This document shows positions 1 to 11,710 of a stretch of DNA of 64,000 nt, piece by piece; position 1 is the first letter of the stretch, and every line of letters begins with the position of its first letter. A program made the position numbers and the translations under genes. This DNA comes from Podospora comata. Taxonomy: Eukaryota > Ascomycota > Sordariomycetes > Sordariales > Podosporaceae. The DNA is taken from the NCBI GenBank assembly GCA_017354895.1, contig CP071494.1:248001-312000 (forward strand), read 5' to 3'. The notes below the pieces were generated by a model. That model did not search any database. It was given only the letters and a program-made list of their open reading frames with translations, and was not told the origin of the DNA.

Positions 1-2312
1 CTAAAGAAATATAAGCGATATATATGGGAAATGTTTAACGTATTATATAAAGCCGGACTTTCCGTGAATAAGAAAAAAGCGAGATCTATATGTAAACGAG
101 GGTATATTTGGGATATTTAATATTAATAAATAAGCTTTGGATAAAACTTAAGAAGATTACAGTAGTTAAAGACTAATCTACGGTATAATTAAAATATATG
201 TGAGAATTGTTAAAGCTTATAAATTTTTATTCAATATTTATCCGGCAGTACGTAAAAATTACGTAGCTATTTAACTATTTGTTTGAAAAATATAAAGTTC
301 CGGTAGGGGTAAGAAAACGAGTAGGCTATCTAGGAACTAAAGAAACCTATTAATTTTAAAGGACCCGGTATTAAAATTACTAAATTTTAATTAACCGTTT
401 TAAGTCGAGGTTAATATATTAACTTATCTGATTGAGGATAAATAAGTTAGCGAGACGACGACGGAACACTATACCCTGTAATTCTTTTTCGAATAAATTA
501 GAGGGGGTACGTTACAACCGTCTAATTTATAATAAGAAATTACATACTATTATTAAAGTATTTCAAAAGTAAAGGCTATACTCTAGTAATATTAATTACG
601 AAATATAAGTCTATATGGATTATAAAACCTATAATATGTTATCACTACTAAGGTTTTTAATATATAATAAATATAATAATTAAATTTTCTTCCGGAGGTT
701 AACTTTTAAATTCGTTATAAAAAGGGTCGGAAAACGTCAAAGGAAATGCGTTCAACTAGCGAGCTAACTACTATAAGAATATACCTAAGAAATGACTTTT
801 ATTACCTAAAAAGAATATTAAAAATTACTTTTAAGTATCTATTGAAATTATAAACAAAGTATTATATAATATATTATAAGTTAGTTACTTTTATCACAGA
901 CTAAAGAAAGCCAATAACGATATTCCGGAGTACTATTAGTAAGAAAGATTAAAGCCGCAGCGTGATTAAAAGGATAATTAAAAAGATTATAATATAAAAA
1001 TTGAACATACATAAAACTAAGTAGTAGGATAGAATAAATAATAGAAATGTATAGGTCGAAGCTTAGAAGATATATGAATATCGTAAAGACTATACACAAA
1101 ATTAAATAAAACTTTAATTAAGTCAAGATTGAGTATAAAGCTGAAGAAGTTCTTTAGTTATACTAAATAGATAAAAAGTAAGGGTTGTAAGATATAAGCT
1201 TTGAGGATTTTTGAAGTTATTATTAGTAATGGACCAATTATGAAGTTTAATTGAATAGACTTTATAAAGATTAAGAAATATAGTAACCGGCGTTAAATAC
1301 GATAGTATATTAACGGTCGTCGATAAGCTTACTATAGGTATACTTTTTATTTAATAAATAGACCGAGTCGGTAAACTAATTCGCGAATATAGTATTATAC
1401 TATATTGTAGTGATATAGATTTAACTAAAAAGAGTTCATTACGGACTCTAATACTAAATTTATATTAAAGCTTTAAAGAATATTAATAATAAAGTTAAGA
1501 GTAATGAGTAAGGTGTCTTCAGCCTATTACTCTGAGATTAACGGTTAGACGGAACGGCTTAATTAAATCGTAAAGTAATATCTACGGAAATATATTACTT
1601 TCGAGTAAAACAATTAGGTTAAACTATTGTTAATAAAATATTCCAAGTTACGCCATTTTCCGTAAACATTCCATAGAAAGTAAACCTACAGTGGAAACTT
1701 AGTATTAAAGTACTTAGGGCTAAAGTTAAAGTAAATAACCTTTATATATTATATAATACATTGAAAGAAGAATTAAAGTTTATAAAAGAAAGAATACGTA
1801 AGTATTATAATATTGGAAAACTTGAGGGATTTCGTTTTAAAGGAGGGAATATAGTATTCTCTTCTATCCGTAACTTACGTATTAAGAGACTTAGTAAAAA
1901 GCTAGAGTCTAAGAAATAAGCATATTTGAAATAAAAGGAATATATCGGAGATAGTGTTCGAGTAGGAGATATTTAGTGAAATACGTTTACGGTTATGCAC
2001 TTTTTACACCTCACTTTTTAATCCCGGACTACCAATAAATAAAGCGAATATACAGGAAGTAGTAAAAAGTAAACGAAAAAAAGTATAATATAAAAAAGAC
2101 ATTACATTTCTGGTTTAATGAAGGTCAATTAGAATATTGAATTAATTAATGGAAATACTAAGCTATAAATAATTTATAACTATGAGCGGTAAACTTTGAT
2201 TATTTAAATAAGCTGAGAGGGTTTTATTGGTAATACTTAAACCGACTAAAACTAATTTAAATAAAAAAAGGATATTAAGATTCTCGAAAAATCGAAAATC
2301 ATAATACGCTAG

Positions 2313-2382
2313 AACCTAAGCGGGAATCGAACCCGCGCATCCGACGTAATAGCCAGCGTACTGCGTGCTATACTACGAGGTT
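2313..2382 (-). other. tRNA-like segment in the gypsy tail (copy 1)
   Basis: Read on the minus strand, this 70-nt segment has a perfect T-arm (GCGGG stem, TTCGATT loop, CCCGC stem). It has an A-box-like D-arm (TAGTATAGCACGCAGTAC) and acceptor ends AACCT/AGGTT that pair. The anticodon stem pairs poorly. Three further copies occupy the same position in other gypsy copies (11589-11659, 18748-18818, 30994-31063). It may be a captured, decayed tRNA gene or a tRNA-derived part of the element. It is unlikely to be a working host tRNA. Confidence 0.6.
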
Positions 2383-3152
2383 AATAAAGACAAAGGAATT
2401 TATATATAACTAACATTACGCGCTTTAACTATCGTAAATTAACGGCGTATTACCGGTAGTACCCCATATGGTCAAAAAGGAAGGACCGGCTATACTAGGG
2501 TTTAGGAAAAGATCGGCGGGCAGGTTTAGGCCCAAAGAAAGATTTAGAAAAGGAAAGTCGGAAGAGACGATAGTAAAAGGCTCTACGGCGGGATAATCTT
2601 TTCGAAAAAAACGGAACCAATAGATTACTTTTTATACTTAATTCTTTTTAACTCCTTTATACTATTGAAATTTCGAAAGACGGCGCGCGATATTTGCTTT
2701 AAGCTTTTTGTTAGCGACGAAAATAACGGACCCTAATATAAATTACTTCGGTAAGTTCCTTGGCTTTATTTTAATTTCGCTTCGACGGTATTATATAAAA
2801 TGTTATTGTAGGAAAGTGAGTAAAAAAATATTTTTAAATTACTGTAATAAGGTAAAGTGTACTAAAAATATTTATAGTAACGTAAAGAATTGAAATAGGA
2901 AAAAAACGTAAAAGAAGTTACGGGAAATATACGCGGAGTGGAATAAAGATATTATAATCAAATCACGGAGGAGTTTTGCTATGAAGCTTTATTAGTTAAA
3001 CGCTTTTAAATATCTTTATTTATTTACACGGTTAAATATCGTAACAATAAAGAAAAGTAAAGAGAAATTCTTATTGGAAAGAAAAGACGGGAAATAACCG
3101 GTTATTTTAAAGCTTAAATCGATGGGACTTTGACTTAAAAGGAAAGGTATTA

Positions 3153-3557
3153 TATTATAGTTAAACTAACGGATAAAGTGTACTATATACAGGGTATAAT
3201 ATATATAGTTAGTCGCTAATAGAACCAATTGAAACAGGAATCTCTCTACTTATAACATTAGTTGTAAGAATTAACAATCTAACGTAGGATTATTAGTACA
3301 AGTTCTTAATGTAGGATAGAGTTATTATGAAGGCTTAATGATCTTTGAGACTGCTAGTTTCATATATATAGAGGAATTAGGTAGTATAGATAGATAACTC
3401 CGCACTATATAATATAAATTATAGTTATTACTATTGAAACTATGATAATTGAAATAAATCATTCATTATATACCATCCAGCTATACCGAACTAAGATTAT
3501 TGAAAAGTACCCTCAACTCGTGTTCTTTTCAGAAATTCTGGATAGGGGTTCGTCACA
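3153..3557 (+). repeat. 3' LTR (type A) of the first gypsy fossil
   Basis: The segment aligns end to end with the 444-bp LTRs at 24149-24592 and 31843-32286. It begins at the counterpart of their TGTCACAG start, carries the TATATATA..GGA block in the middle, and ends in GGGGTTCGTCACA. It is decayed and somewhat shorter than the reference LTR. No target duplication can be tested because the 5' end lies outside the window and the right flank is another gypsy piece. Confidence 0.7.
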
Positions 3558-4025
3558 CGCAGTTATTATGGCGATAATTTAATCCCGGGTCTATTAAACC
3601 TCGCTCTCGAGTTCTTTAACGCGTTTACTAAGCTATTCCGTAAGTAAAATATTAAATCTAGTCGTCGTAGCGGAACGTCCGCCGCTGCCTGGGCTAGGCG
3701 GGACGTCTTCTATTTAAACGTTTTTAGGTCCGGCTATAGTAGTGAAAAGACGCTTTTAATTTATCTGTAATAGAGCTAGAATAAGTATATAACGATAATT
3801 AACTCCTATCTAGAATCTCTAAAAGGGATATTAGTTAAAAGTACTTTTAAATAATTTTAGTTCGGTATAGTTAAATAGTATATAGTAAATAGCTTTTCTT
3901 AATTACCATAGTTTAGATACTAACAATTATAACTTATATTGTATACTATAAAACTATCTATCTATACTAGCCAGTTTCTCCGTATATATAAATCTCCATC
4001 CTTTAGGTACCTCCGTACCTAACTT
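3558..4025 (-). mobile_element. Inverted gypsy piece: 5' LTR end plus start of the internal region
   Basis: Read on the minus strand, 4025-3795 matches the 3' half of a type A LTR. It includes the TATATATACGGAG block and the GGATAGG-type end. From 3794 down to 3558 it matches the start of the gypsy internal region, as seen at about 13.90-14.10 and 24.60-24.90 kb. It lies head to tail against the LTR end at 3557, in opposite orientation. It is broken and old. The LTR half beyond 4025 is missing and the GC island begins there. Confidence 0.65.
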
Positions 4026-4027
4026 AC

Positions 4028-4200
4028 TGTGGCTCACAGGTGAGCGGTGGTGATCCTTCCTGGCTCACCACGGTTACTAGGTGAGCCTGGTGATCCGGCT
4101 CACCTTTGCCAAGAGGTGAGCGCCCCATTACCCTGCAGCCCCGCCGTTACATTTCCCTTGATTAGCTACTACAGCCTGCTGCAGTTCCCACTTGGTCTTA
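4028..4200. repeat. GC-rich island with iterated inverted 8-mers
   Basis: This short GC-rich patch sits in an otherwise AT-rich, RIP-like block. The 7-8 bp word GGTGAGC(C) and its complement GGCTCAC(C) alternate six times, at about 4031, 4040, 4062, 4080, 4097 and 4115. GGTGATCC also occurs twice (4049, 4089). Positions 4080-4087 and 4097-4104 form a perfect 8-bp stem. I recognise no gene or known element here. It could be a small palindromic insertion too short or too young to have been mutated. Confidence 0.5.
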
Positions 4201-4414
4201 TCATATTATTGGTTTGTGACACCTACAAAACTGATTTACCGAAGCCTTAGTATACATTAAACAGTATTAAAATATATAGAAAATCAGCTATTACTACTTT
4301 TTTTTATTTTAGCTTTTCGACTATATAATATATAATATATATGTATAATATTTCAAATGAAATAAATAACGCTAAAATATGAATTATGTTAAAGATAACC
4401 TGTAACTTGTTTAT

Positions 4415-4756
4415 TGTCACGGACCTGACATAAGTGGGGAGCGCGGCGCGCGACCCGTCCAATCACTAAGGAACGGAAAAGTATGGAAGTTAGATTATTA
4501 CTAGCCTTCGGTAACGACGAATAATAATCGATATTATTACTAGTAATAATAGTAATGAATAGGTCTATATATACGGAGGAACTGGCTAGTGTAGATAGAT
4601 AGTTCCGCAGTATACAATTCAAGCTTATATTCACGGTATCTAGTGTTTACATTGAGATATCTTGTTGTGCACTGTTTAGCTGCACCGAACCACGATTATT
4701 CAGAAGTGCCTTCGACTAGTATCCCTTTCAGAGGTTCTGGATAGGGGTTCGTCACA
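4415..4756 (+). repeat. Solo LTR (type B) of a gypsy element
   Basis: The segment begins TGTCACGGACCTGACA and ends GGGGTTCGTCACA, about 342 bp. Its left half (GACCCGTCCAAT...) matches the LTR at 19672-20046 but not the type A LTRs. Its right half, from TATATATACGGAGGAACTGG onward, is shared with all LTRs in the window. No internal sequence follows it, and I could not find a clear target duplication. It is less decayed than most neighbours. Confidence 0.75.
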
Positions 4757-5772
4757 CCTAGTCAGCTAGGTCTCTACAAGAAAGATATTGCCAAGAATTA
4801 AGGTCAAGAAATCTTAGGTGGTAAGGTATTTATGTCTAAGTTTTTAACTATTCTCATTACATTTAACAGTTAATTGACCATATTTTTGTTATTAGCTTTA
4901 TATCATTTTTATATTATATTTCCTCTTTACATTAATTACATGTATTTTATTCTACATTTTATTTACTCATTTAATTAATTCAAGACTTTCAAATTCCATA
5001 ATATTACGCATAAGGTTTAAGATAATTGTAAGACCTATATAAAGTTTTTGTAGATTATATTTTTATTCAATTACTCATATTTTATATTATTTAATATTCT
5101 GGAATGTAACTTTGTAGCAAATAGGAAGTTGTTTTTAGTATGTAATAGAAAGTAGCATTATATTACTATTGAATCCCTTTTATATCAGTTAAGTGCTCCA
5201 TGATATTAGTTAGGTTTTTTTATAGTAAAAAAATAGTTGTTTTATTATTCCAACACTGGCTTAATACTAGCAGATTGATAGATACTAGTTACGTGTGGGG
5301 TAAGCGGGGCTTTGGGAGCGAGTGAGTAAGTATTTAAAGCTTTGCCCTGATTAAAGAACGCCACGCTTCAAGTACGATTGAAATTTTCTTTCTGGTTTTC
5401 TTCAACATATAATTGAATTAATCAGTGAGGTATAACTACAACTTCGCCCTAGAACCTATCCAGTAAGCAGTAATAAGTATAAACTTTATCTATTATACTT
5501 CAGACATATTTATTTTTTACCTTTTAACTAACTCATAACTCTACACTATTGAAATAACTATATTATGTTGCGGGCTATATAATTTAACTATAAGTAATTT
5601 TGCACCTAATCTTTTTTTAAACTTGAATTTTGGTAAGTTCCTTCATAACTATATTTATGAATTATACTAGAGCTATGACTAAAGTTAATAGTCAATTCAG
5701 GTTAAAATCGATATCCTTATAAACTTAGGTAAATTCCTTAATGAAAACCGTAACAACTGTGAAATAAAGCTC
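4757..5772. other. AT-rich stretch, nothing recognised
   Basis: This is very AT-rich sequence between the solo LTR and the pogo element. I see no coding potential, no tRNA and no repeat shared with the other elements. It is probably decayed beyond recognition. Confidence 0.5.
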
Positions 5773-5774
5773 TA

Positions 5775-5801
5775 ACGTACATTATAAGCGAGTCGCGCAC
5801 T
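5775..5801 (+). repeat. Left terminal inverted repeat of the pogo element
   Basis: It reads ACGTACATTATAAGCGAGTC and on to CGCGCACT, and is an exact reverse complement of 7476-7502. It is preceded by the TA target site at 5773-5774. The GCGAGTCG core is also present in the TIRs of the related element at 21376-22503. Confidence 0.85.
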
Positions 5802-7126
5802 GGCTATTGCGACGCGTTCTCTCTACTCTTAACATCATTTTTCTCTACAACCTAACATGCTACCTACTTTAAAAGAAGCGAGGGTAATCTTAGCCCTTAA
5901 AGCTCTCCAATAGCATAAAAAATTAAGGTTTAATGCCGCAATTGAGCTCTATAATGTACTACCACTAACCCTCCGCGACCGACGCGCTGGCCGGCTTGCA
6001 CGACGCGATACCACGCCCAATTCGAAGAAGCTGACTCAATCAGAATAGGATACTATTATTTAATACGTAATTGAGCTATATGCGCGAGCTTTTCTACTAA
6101 GATTACGTGGTGTGGAAGATATAGCTAACCAACTGCTACGCGTATGCGACGCGCCTCCTATTAGCAAGCTCTGGGCACATAACTTCGTTAAATGCTAGCC
6201 ACGGCTCCGTACGTATTTCACGCGTAAATATAATTACTAAAGGGCTACGTATAAGGATATAAAAGTTATTACAGAGTAGTTTATATTTAAACGGAATATT
6301 AAAGTTAAATATAGTATTAGAAATAATACTATTTATAACTTTAACGAGATTAGGTTTATAATAGATAGTATTTTTGTAAGTATAGTAGCTATAACCTCAG
6401 ATGCCTTTAAAAAGATAGAGCTAGCCTAGCTTAATGACCGTAAATAAATAATTATAATTTAAAAAGTTTATATTTTCGCCTAAGCTATTCCTCCTTTATT
6501 ATTTTAGCCGCGTAGTATTACTTTACTAATTAATATCCCGAGTATAATTTCTTACCCGATTAGAGTTTTGTAATTACCGGTAATAGTTGGACTATTATAT
6601 AGCGTCCTATATAAAGGGTAAATACTGACTATTAACCCTCGATAATTATAAAAATTATTATTTAACCAAATTCGAGCGCTATTACTAATAAAAGAATATT
6701 ATTATTCTTTATATACCTCTATATTCTTGCCACTACCTTTAGCTACTCAATATCGGCTACTCTCGGCCGCTAAAGTAGGCGTACGTTTACTAAATCGAGG
6801 ACTTAATACGCGCGTATATTAACTACGTAAGTAAGCTTAAGTTCCTTTATACTTTCCGGGAGGCCTTTTTTGCCTCTATAATAAAGAAGAATATACGGGG
6901 TAGCTTTACAGGTACTGGCCTTATGCTATACGATCTAGAGAGGGTACTTTCTAAGCTAGATATAAAGCTTCGTACACTAACGCCCCTGACCTCACGGCCC
7001 GGCACTCTATAACCTTAGGTGTTTTAAATACCATAAAACCCCCGAGAAGCCAACTTACAGTCTACGCTTATTAAAACTCGAATTATTAACTATTAGAATA
7101 GCTTCCCAACTTTAATATTAGCTACT

Positions 7127-7465
7127 ATGGACCATCTTACCAAGGGTACAATAGCTGTGATACACGAGGTAACTCTCCTTCGGTCAGAGGTCTCTTCGCT
7201 CCGCAAAGCCAACGAGGCATTAAGTAAGCGCCGGAGAGCCAAAGAAACACGCGTGAAGCACGGAGGATCACTTACTGTGCAAGATGCAAAGGATATACTT
7301 AACCAGAAGGCCGCGGGTGGGGAGGCAGCGCAAGAAACGCAGCAGGATAGCGGTAGTGCAGGGGAGGCTCGTACGAAGATTCGGTGCTGTGGTGTGTGCG
7401 GCAAGCCTGGCCATAGTGCACGTACGTGCCAGGAGGCTGCAGAATCGTCTGATTCATCTTTGTAG
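7127..7465 (+). pseudogene. Transposase C-terminal remnant with coiled coil and CCHC zinc knuckle
   Basis: An open stretch of 112 codons. An N-terminal heptad-like helix (LLRSEVSSLRKANEALSKRR) is followed by a basic segment and an acidic/glutamine-rich linker. A zinc knuckle C-x2-C-x4-H-x4-C (CGVCGKPGHSARTC) lies near the end. It is the C-terminal end of the pogo transposase, not a free gene, because the upstream DDE core runs into it and the same arrangement recurs at 21465-21785. The knuckle probably binds nucleic acid and the helix may mediate multimerisation (inference). It lacks the mutation load of the rest of the element. Confidence 0.7.
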
Positions 7466-7475
7466 GGTAACGGAG

Positions 7476-7502
7476 AGTGCGCGACTCGCTTATAATGTAC
7501 GT
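7476..7502 (-). repeat. Right terminal inverted repeat of the pogo element
   Basis: Exact reverse complement of 5775-5801, ending CTCGCTTATAATGTACGT. It is followed by the TA target duplication at 7503-7504. Confidence 0.85.
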
Positions 7503-7504
7503 TA

Positions 7505-10500
7505 TTCATCTAGTATTCTTTATCACTGTGTTTTAGTTCCTCATAAATATACTACCAAAACTTTAAATGGTCAAAATACCCTTACCTATAGTAATAATAA
7601 GATTATTAGTCAATTTATTTTATTTAAATTCAAGGAATTTTTAAACAATACAATTTCAGAATTACGTTTTAATTATATCGTTGAGAATATTAATGATTTC
7701 AAGATAAAAATAGGATGGTTCATTGAATGATAGGGAGGCTTTGAAATATCTTTCAATTAAAGATTTAACTATCTATAAAATAATAAATTGAACTAATAGA
7801 TAATTTTTTCATTATTTTTATTCAATATACTACGCTAATACTAAAATATCTTTACTAATCTTTTATTCAAAAAAGACAAGGATTGTAAAACCTAGAAAAT
7901 ATTAGTTATACTACAGTACTGTTTTAATCAATTTACAGGCTACCTAATTGACTAATAATACTAAACATTTAATTAAAATACAAACTAGTTATTTACAATT
8001 ATAAGTCGAGTAATTATATTGCTTGAATTGACAATATGCTTAGGGCATGATAATGTAGTCGATTTCTAAAGATTTGAAAATCAAAATAGATATATTGTAG
8101 TCTTATTATAATTTATTAACTACAACCTTATTAACGCTATATCATACATTGATAAAATAACGAATCAATTTCAACAATATTATAATTATGACAAAAAAGA
8201 AATGTATTATTAAATAAACTAATTTTATATTATAAAAGATATTTGCAGGTAACAGTATAATTTGTATATGAGGGACCTTTGTTACAATTCATAAAACAAT
8301 AAAATTATTAATTCATGTTTTAGTAAAAAAAAGTTTCCATACATATTTATTATCCGTAAACAAATATTTAAGTCCAAATTAATATATTCCCAATTATTTA
8401 CATTAATAAATATGAAGACCAAATACTAAGATCTTTAGATTTATATCTTCTTTTAAAAATAACATAGGAGTAAAAAAGCCTGGGAAAGGTTTTCAAATAA
8501 TACTTAAAACAAATATAGATTTTGTAACATAATGAATATAAATTAAGGATAGGTTGATCAAAATTATCAAATTTATTTTTCAAAATACTTGTACTATAAT
8601 TAAAGAAACTGTTAGAATATATTATAAAACAGTATTTTACATATTTTTAATTTTCTAATATCATTGTATTCTAGAAAACCTTTTACCAATAAATTCTGTC
8701 AAAGCTGTAGAGGTTATTTGAGGAAAAACAATTGCAAATCTTTTTCAAACAGTAGGATAAGTCAAAATTTTTAAAATAGTTTTCCCTTAAAAGCTACATA
8801 TTTTTTTAAAGAGATTTGGATAGTAAGTTAGAGGTTATTTTTACAGTAGATACCATATAAATGAATTTATAATGTAATAGTTCTGAAGTCTTACCTTAAA
8901 ATCATTTTTAGGGTATTCTATCGACTTATTCTTCTGTTACAAAAATAAAGTGGACTTAATACGCTAATTAATTAATGAGAAATTATTTTGTATATAAAAG
9001 AATTTAATAAAGAGCCTAGACCATTTACTAATGTTCTTAAATTATTTAGAAAAAGCACATAGAGCGTAGACGAAATAATGGATAATAGTGTGTCAATAGC
9101 ATTGTAAATCCAACTTTGATGTCAAAAAGAAAGTATTTATAATTAAAAAGAACTAATAGATTAATCAATTTGATAATGAACTAAGTTCTTCATTAATAGA
9201 ATAGATTTATACAATTCCAAAAAGGAAGGTTACATACATCAATTAAAAATATTGAACAGTTAAAATATGAGTATGATATTTTATAGCTAAGTAATTACGT
9301 AAATTTTCTATTAAATCTATCAAGGGTTACAAAGTAAAAAATTCAAATTTCAAAACGATAGATTATTATAATATTACCTAAAAGTTAAGCTAAGTAGCTT
9401 TGTTATGAAAAAATACGTTATCATGCACTATAGTACTAAATCAATTACAAAGATTAAGGTGTTAAGACAATTTACCATTTAATATCATACTTTAAAAAAT
9501 ATTCATTTTCTTAAATTGACTTTGGTGTAAGAATATGAGAAATCAAGATCTTGAATATATTTAACGGAGTAAATATAAGTATATAAAGAGCAATATAATT
9601 AGTCCAGGTGATCCTAACGACAATACTAATATATATAATAAAAGAATAAACAGTATAGCATGACCATTGCCTTATTTAGAACTTACTTATTAGACTGTAA
9701 AATCTATGTAGCTTTTTGAACGGCTTATTTTATTCTTTTTGGGTGCTATTTTAGTCTTGTATTATTAGCATTTGCTTTACTATTCTAAGAACTATTTTTA
9801 TATTATACTCCAGTACCTCTTTGTAATTGAGGTTAATTTTTCGATATTTTTATACTACATCCCGGTAGTTCCATTAAAAGAAATTTAATCGCGAAGAGTT
9901 ACTTAGGTAGGTTGTATAATACAACGTTTCTTGATAAAAGCAACAGTGAAGAAGTCAAAGAATATAGATTAGGTATATCTATTAATTTTCTAAAATATTT
10001 TTGTTACTTCTGGAAAGTAAATAACTACTTTTTTCTACTAACCTTCTATTATCCCAGTACTATACCCATTTATTCTATCCTAATCGAAAATGGACATTTT
10101 ATTTTTATCATTATTTTCAAAATACAATATAATAGTCAATATTAATGATCTTTTTGATAATTTCTAAATTTTCATAAATTCCCTCAGCTGTAACTTTTAT
10201 TTTAATTATTAATTGAGGACTAAAATGTGTTAAAATTAATGCAAATCCTTTTTTTTTTTTTTTTTTAGAAAAAATGTACCTCCATCATAATAATTCACCT
10301 GAAAATATTATTAACAAGTTTTCTAAAGATGAAGGTAGTAAAACCTTTAGATCATACCCTGTATAGCACAAAAAGAATATAGTCTTGTTCATTATATAAC
10401 ACAAATAGCATAGTTTAAAAAGAAAGTCTTTAGAATATATTAAATTACAATTTTCTTTTCATCTAAGCAATATTAGCTTTCTTAAGCATCAATATTCATG

Positions 10501-10855
10501 ATTAATAAGATATAGCTTTATTACCATAAATCTTTATAAATATTGTTTCAAAATTATATAGTTTTTATAAAATGTCTATAATGGTTGAACCATTATTATG
10601 TTCTATCCTAATCCTTACAAAATATCAAAAAACTCCTCACGATTTTAACCAAAAATAACGAATCAAACTACTAAAAGTATTACTACTTATAAAATGCCTA
10701 ATAAGATAAATGATTGATTTTAATAGTTATATACTATTATAAGAGTTGTAAACGCTACTATTTGTGGCTATTTTAGCTCTTCAATATTTATCTTTGTCTT
10801 CCTATCTCAATAATGAATAAAGATAAGATTTCCGTTTCTTATATTATACCCCGGT
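7505..10855. other. Long AT-rich stretch, no gene seen
   Basis: Over 3 kb of extremely AT-rich DNA with only short chance reading frames, low-complexity runs (for example the T-run at about 10247-10266) and no motif I can assign. It shows no alignable similarity by eye to the gypsy or pogo copies. It is probably old transposon sequence eroded past recognition. Confidence 0.5.
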
Positions 10856-11710
10856 ACGTTAAACTACTACTTATGGGAAACTTAGAATATAGTATATTAC
10901 TAATAGAGATAACTAGGGCTACGTCGTTCTTTATAAATTTTGAATATAAGACAGACCTACGGCAGAGATATAATATAGAAGTACCTAGAGTTAAGGTTAA
11001 AGTAATTAAATCATATATATTTTAGAGTAAGTTTAAGGAAAACTAGATTTTATAAGAAAAAGAATACGGAAATATTATAGTATCAAAAGACTGGAGGAAC
11101 CTCGGCTTAAAAAAAGATATATATAGTGTTTCTTTTTACATAGAATATACGTACTAAGAAACTTAATGAAAAGCTAGACTATAAAAGAGTAGACCTATTA
11201 AGGTCAAAAGGAAAATATCCGAGACGGCGTTGTAATTAAAGTTGCTTATTATAATACATTTATAGTTACATATTCTCTATATTTTACTTTTTAAAATCTG
11301 TATTACCGGTAAGTAAAACTAATATATAAAAAGTAATACAAAATGAAAAACAAGAATAATATAGAGGAGATACTAAATTTACGAATTAATCAAAGTTAGT
11401 AGAATCTTTACTCGGTTAAGTAAATTACCCGGGTACAAATAATCCGTAAAAATAACGGTAAACTTTAATTATTCTGATATATCAAAAGAATTTTACCGGT
11501 AACATTTAGACCGACCTAAATTAACGTAAATAAAAAGAAAAGGTCCGTTAAAACCTTGATAGCAAGTTAGAGGTCGTAGCAATTTATAAAGCTTAATAAA
11601 AATCGAACCTACGCTTTTGAGAAAGGTAATCGACATACTATACGCTATACTATAAAGTTAATAAGTATAGAGGAATCTAGGTATACCTAGCGCTATACGC
11701 TGGTCAAAAC
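10856..11710 (+). mobile_element. Gypsy fragment: integrase end, chromodomain tail, tRNA-like segment
   Basis: It aligns with 18.05-18.83 kb and 30.30-31.07 kb. It contains the end of the integrase (F-x-Y-K-T-D-L-R-Q block at about 10940), the spacer with the polyprotein end, a chromodomain-like tail at about 11.28-11.53 kb and a tRNA-like segment at 11589-11659. No LTR or upstream pol is attached. It is broken throughout and old. Confidence 0.65.
11589..11659 (-). other. tRNA-like segment in the gypsy tail (copy 3)
   Basis: A 71-nt minus-strand segment at the same position as in the other gypsy tails. The T-loop GGTTCGATT is still visible, as is the D-arm-like TATAGCGTATAGTATG. Stems are degraded. 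I call it by position and T-loop only. Confidence 0.4.

Larger units (their letters stand above)
1..3557 (+). mobile_element. Ty3/Gypsy chromovirus fossil, 5' part outside the window
   Basis: This is the 3' portion of a Gypsy-type LTR retrotransposon. Reverse transcriptase/RNase H remnants lie at about 1-900 and integrase remnants at about 1200-1900. A chromodomain-like tail follows at about 1950-2250, then a tRNA-like segment, a non-coding tail and a 3' LTR at 3153-3557. I recognise it by alignment with the parallel copies at 18.0-20.0 kb and 27.3-32.3 kb in this window. It is thoroughly broken, with dozens of breaks and strong AT drift as expected after RIP. It is an old copy and no open protein is left. 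Confidence 0.8.
5775..7502 (+). mobile_element. pogo-type (Tc1/mariner superfamily) DNA transposon, decayed
   Basis: A 1728-bp element with 27-bp perfect terminal inverted repeats (5775-5801 and 7476-7502) and TA on both sides (5773-5774, 7503-7504), the mark of Tc1/mariner-superfamily transposition. Transposase remnants run left to right. A helix-turn-helix pair of Psq/CENP-B type lies at about 5855-6195. The DDE core at about 6230-7010 still shows the family's late block, NIRGSFTGTGL followed by a leucine-rich tail. A coiled-coil/CCHC C-terminus follows at 7127-7465. The first two parts carry many stops (for example within the helix-turn-helix at about 5911), so no transposase can be made. 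The last part is still open. Composition is uneven: the DDE core is strongly AT-shifted while the C-terminal part is not. Confidence 0.85.
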
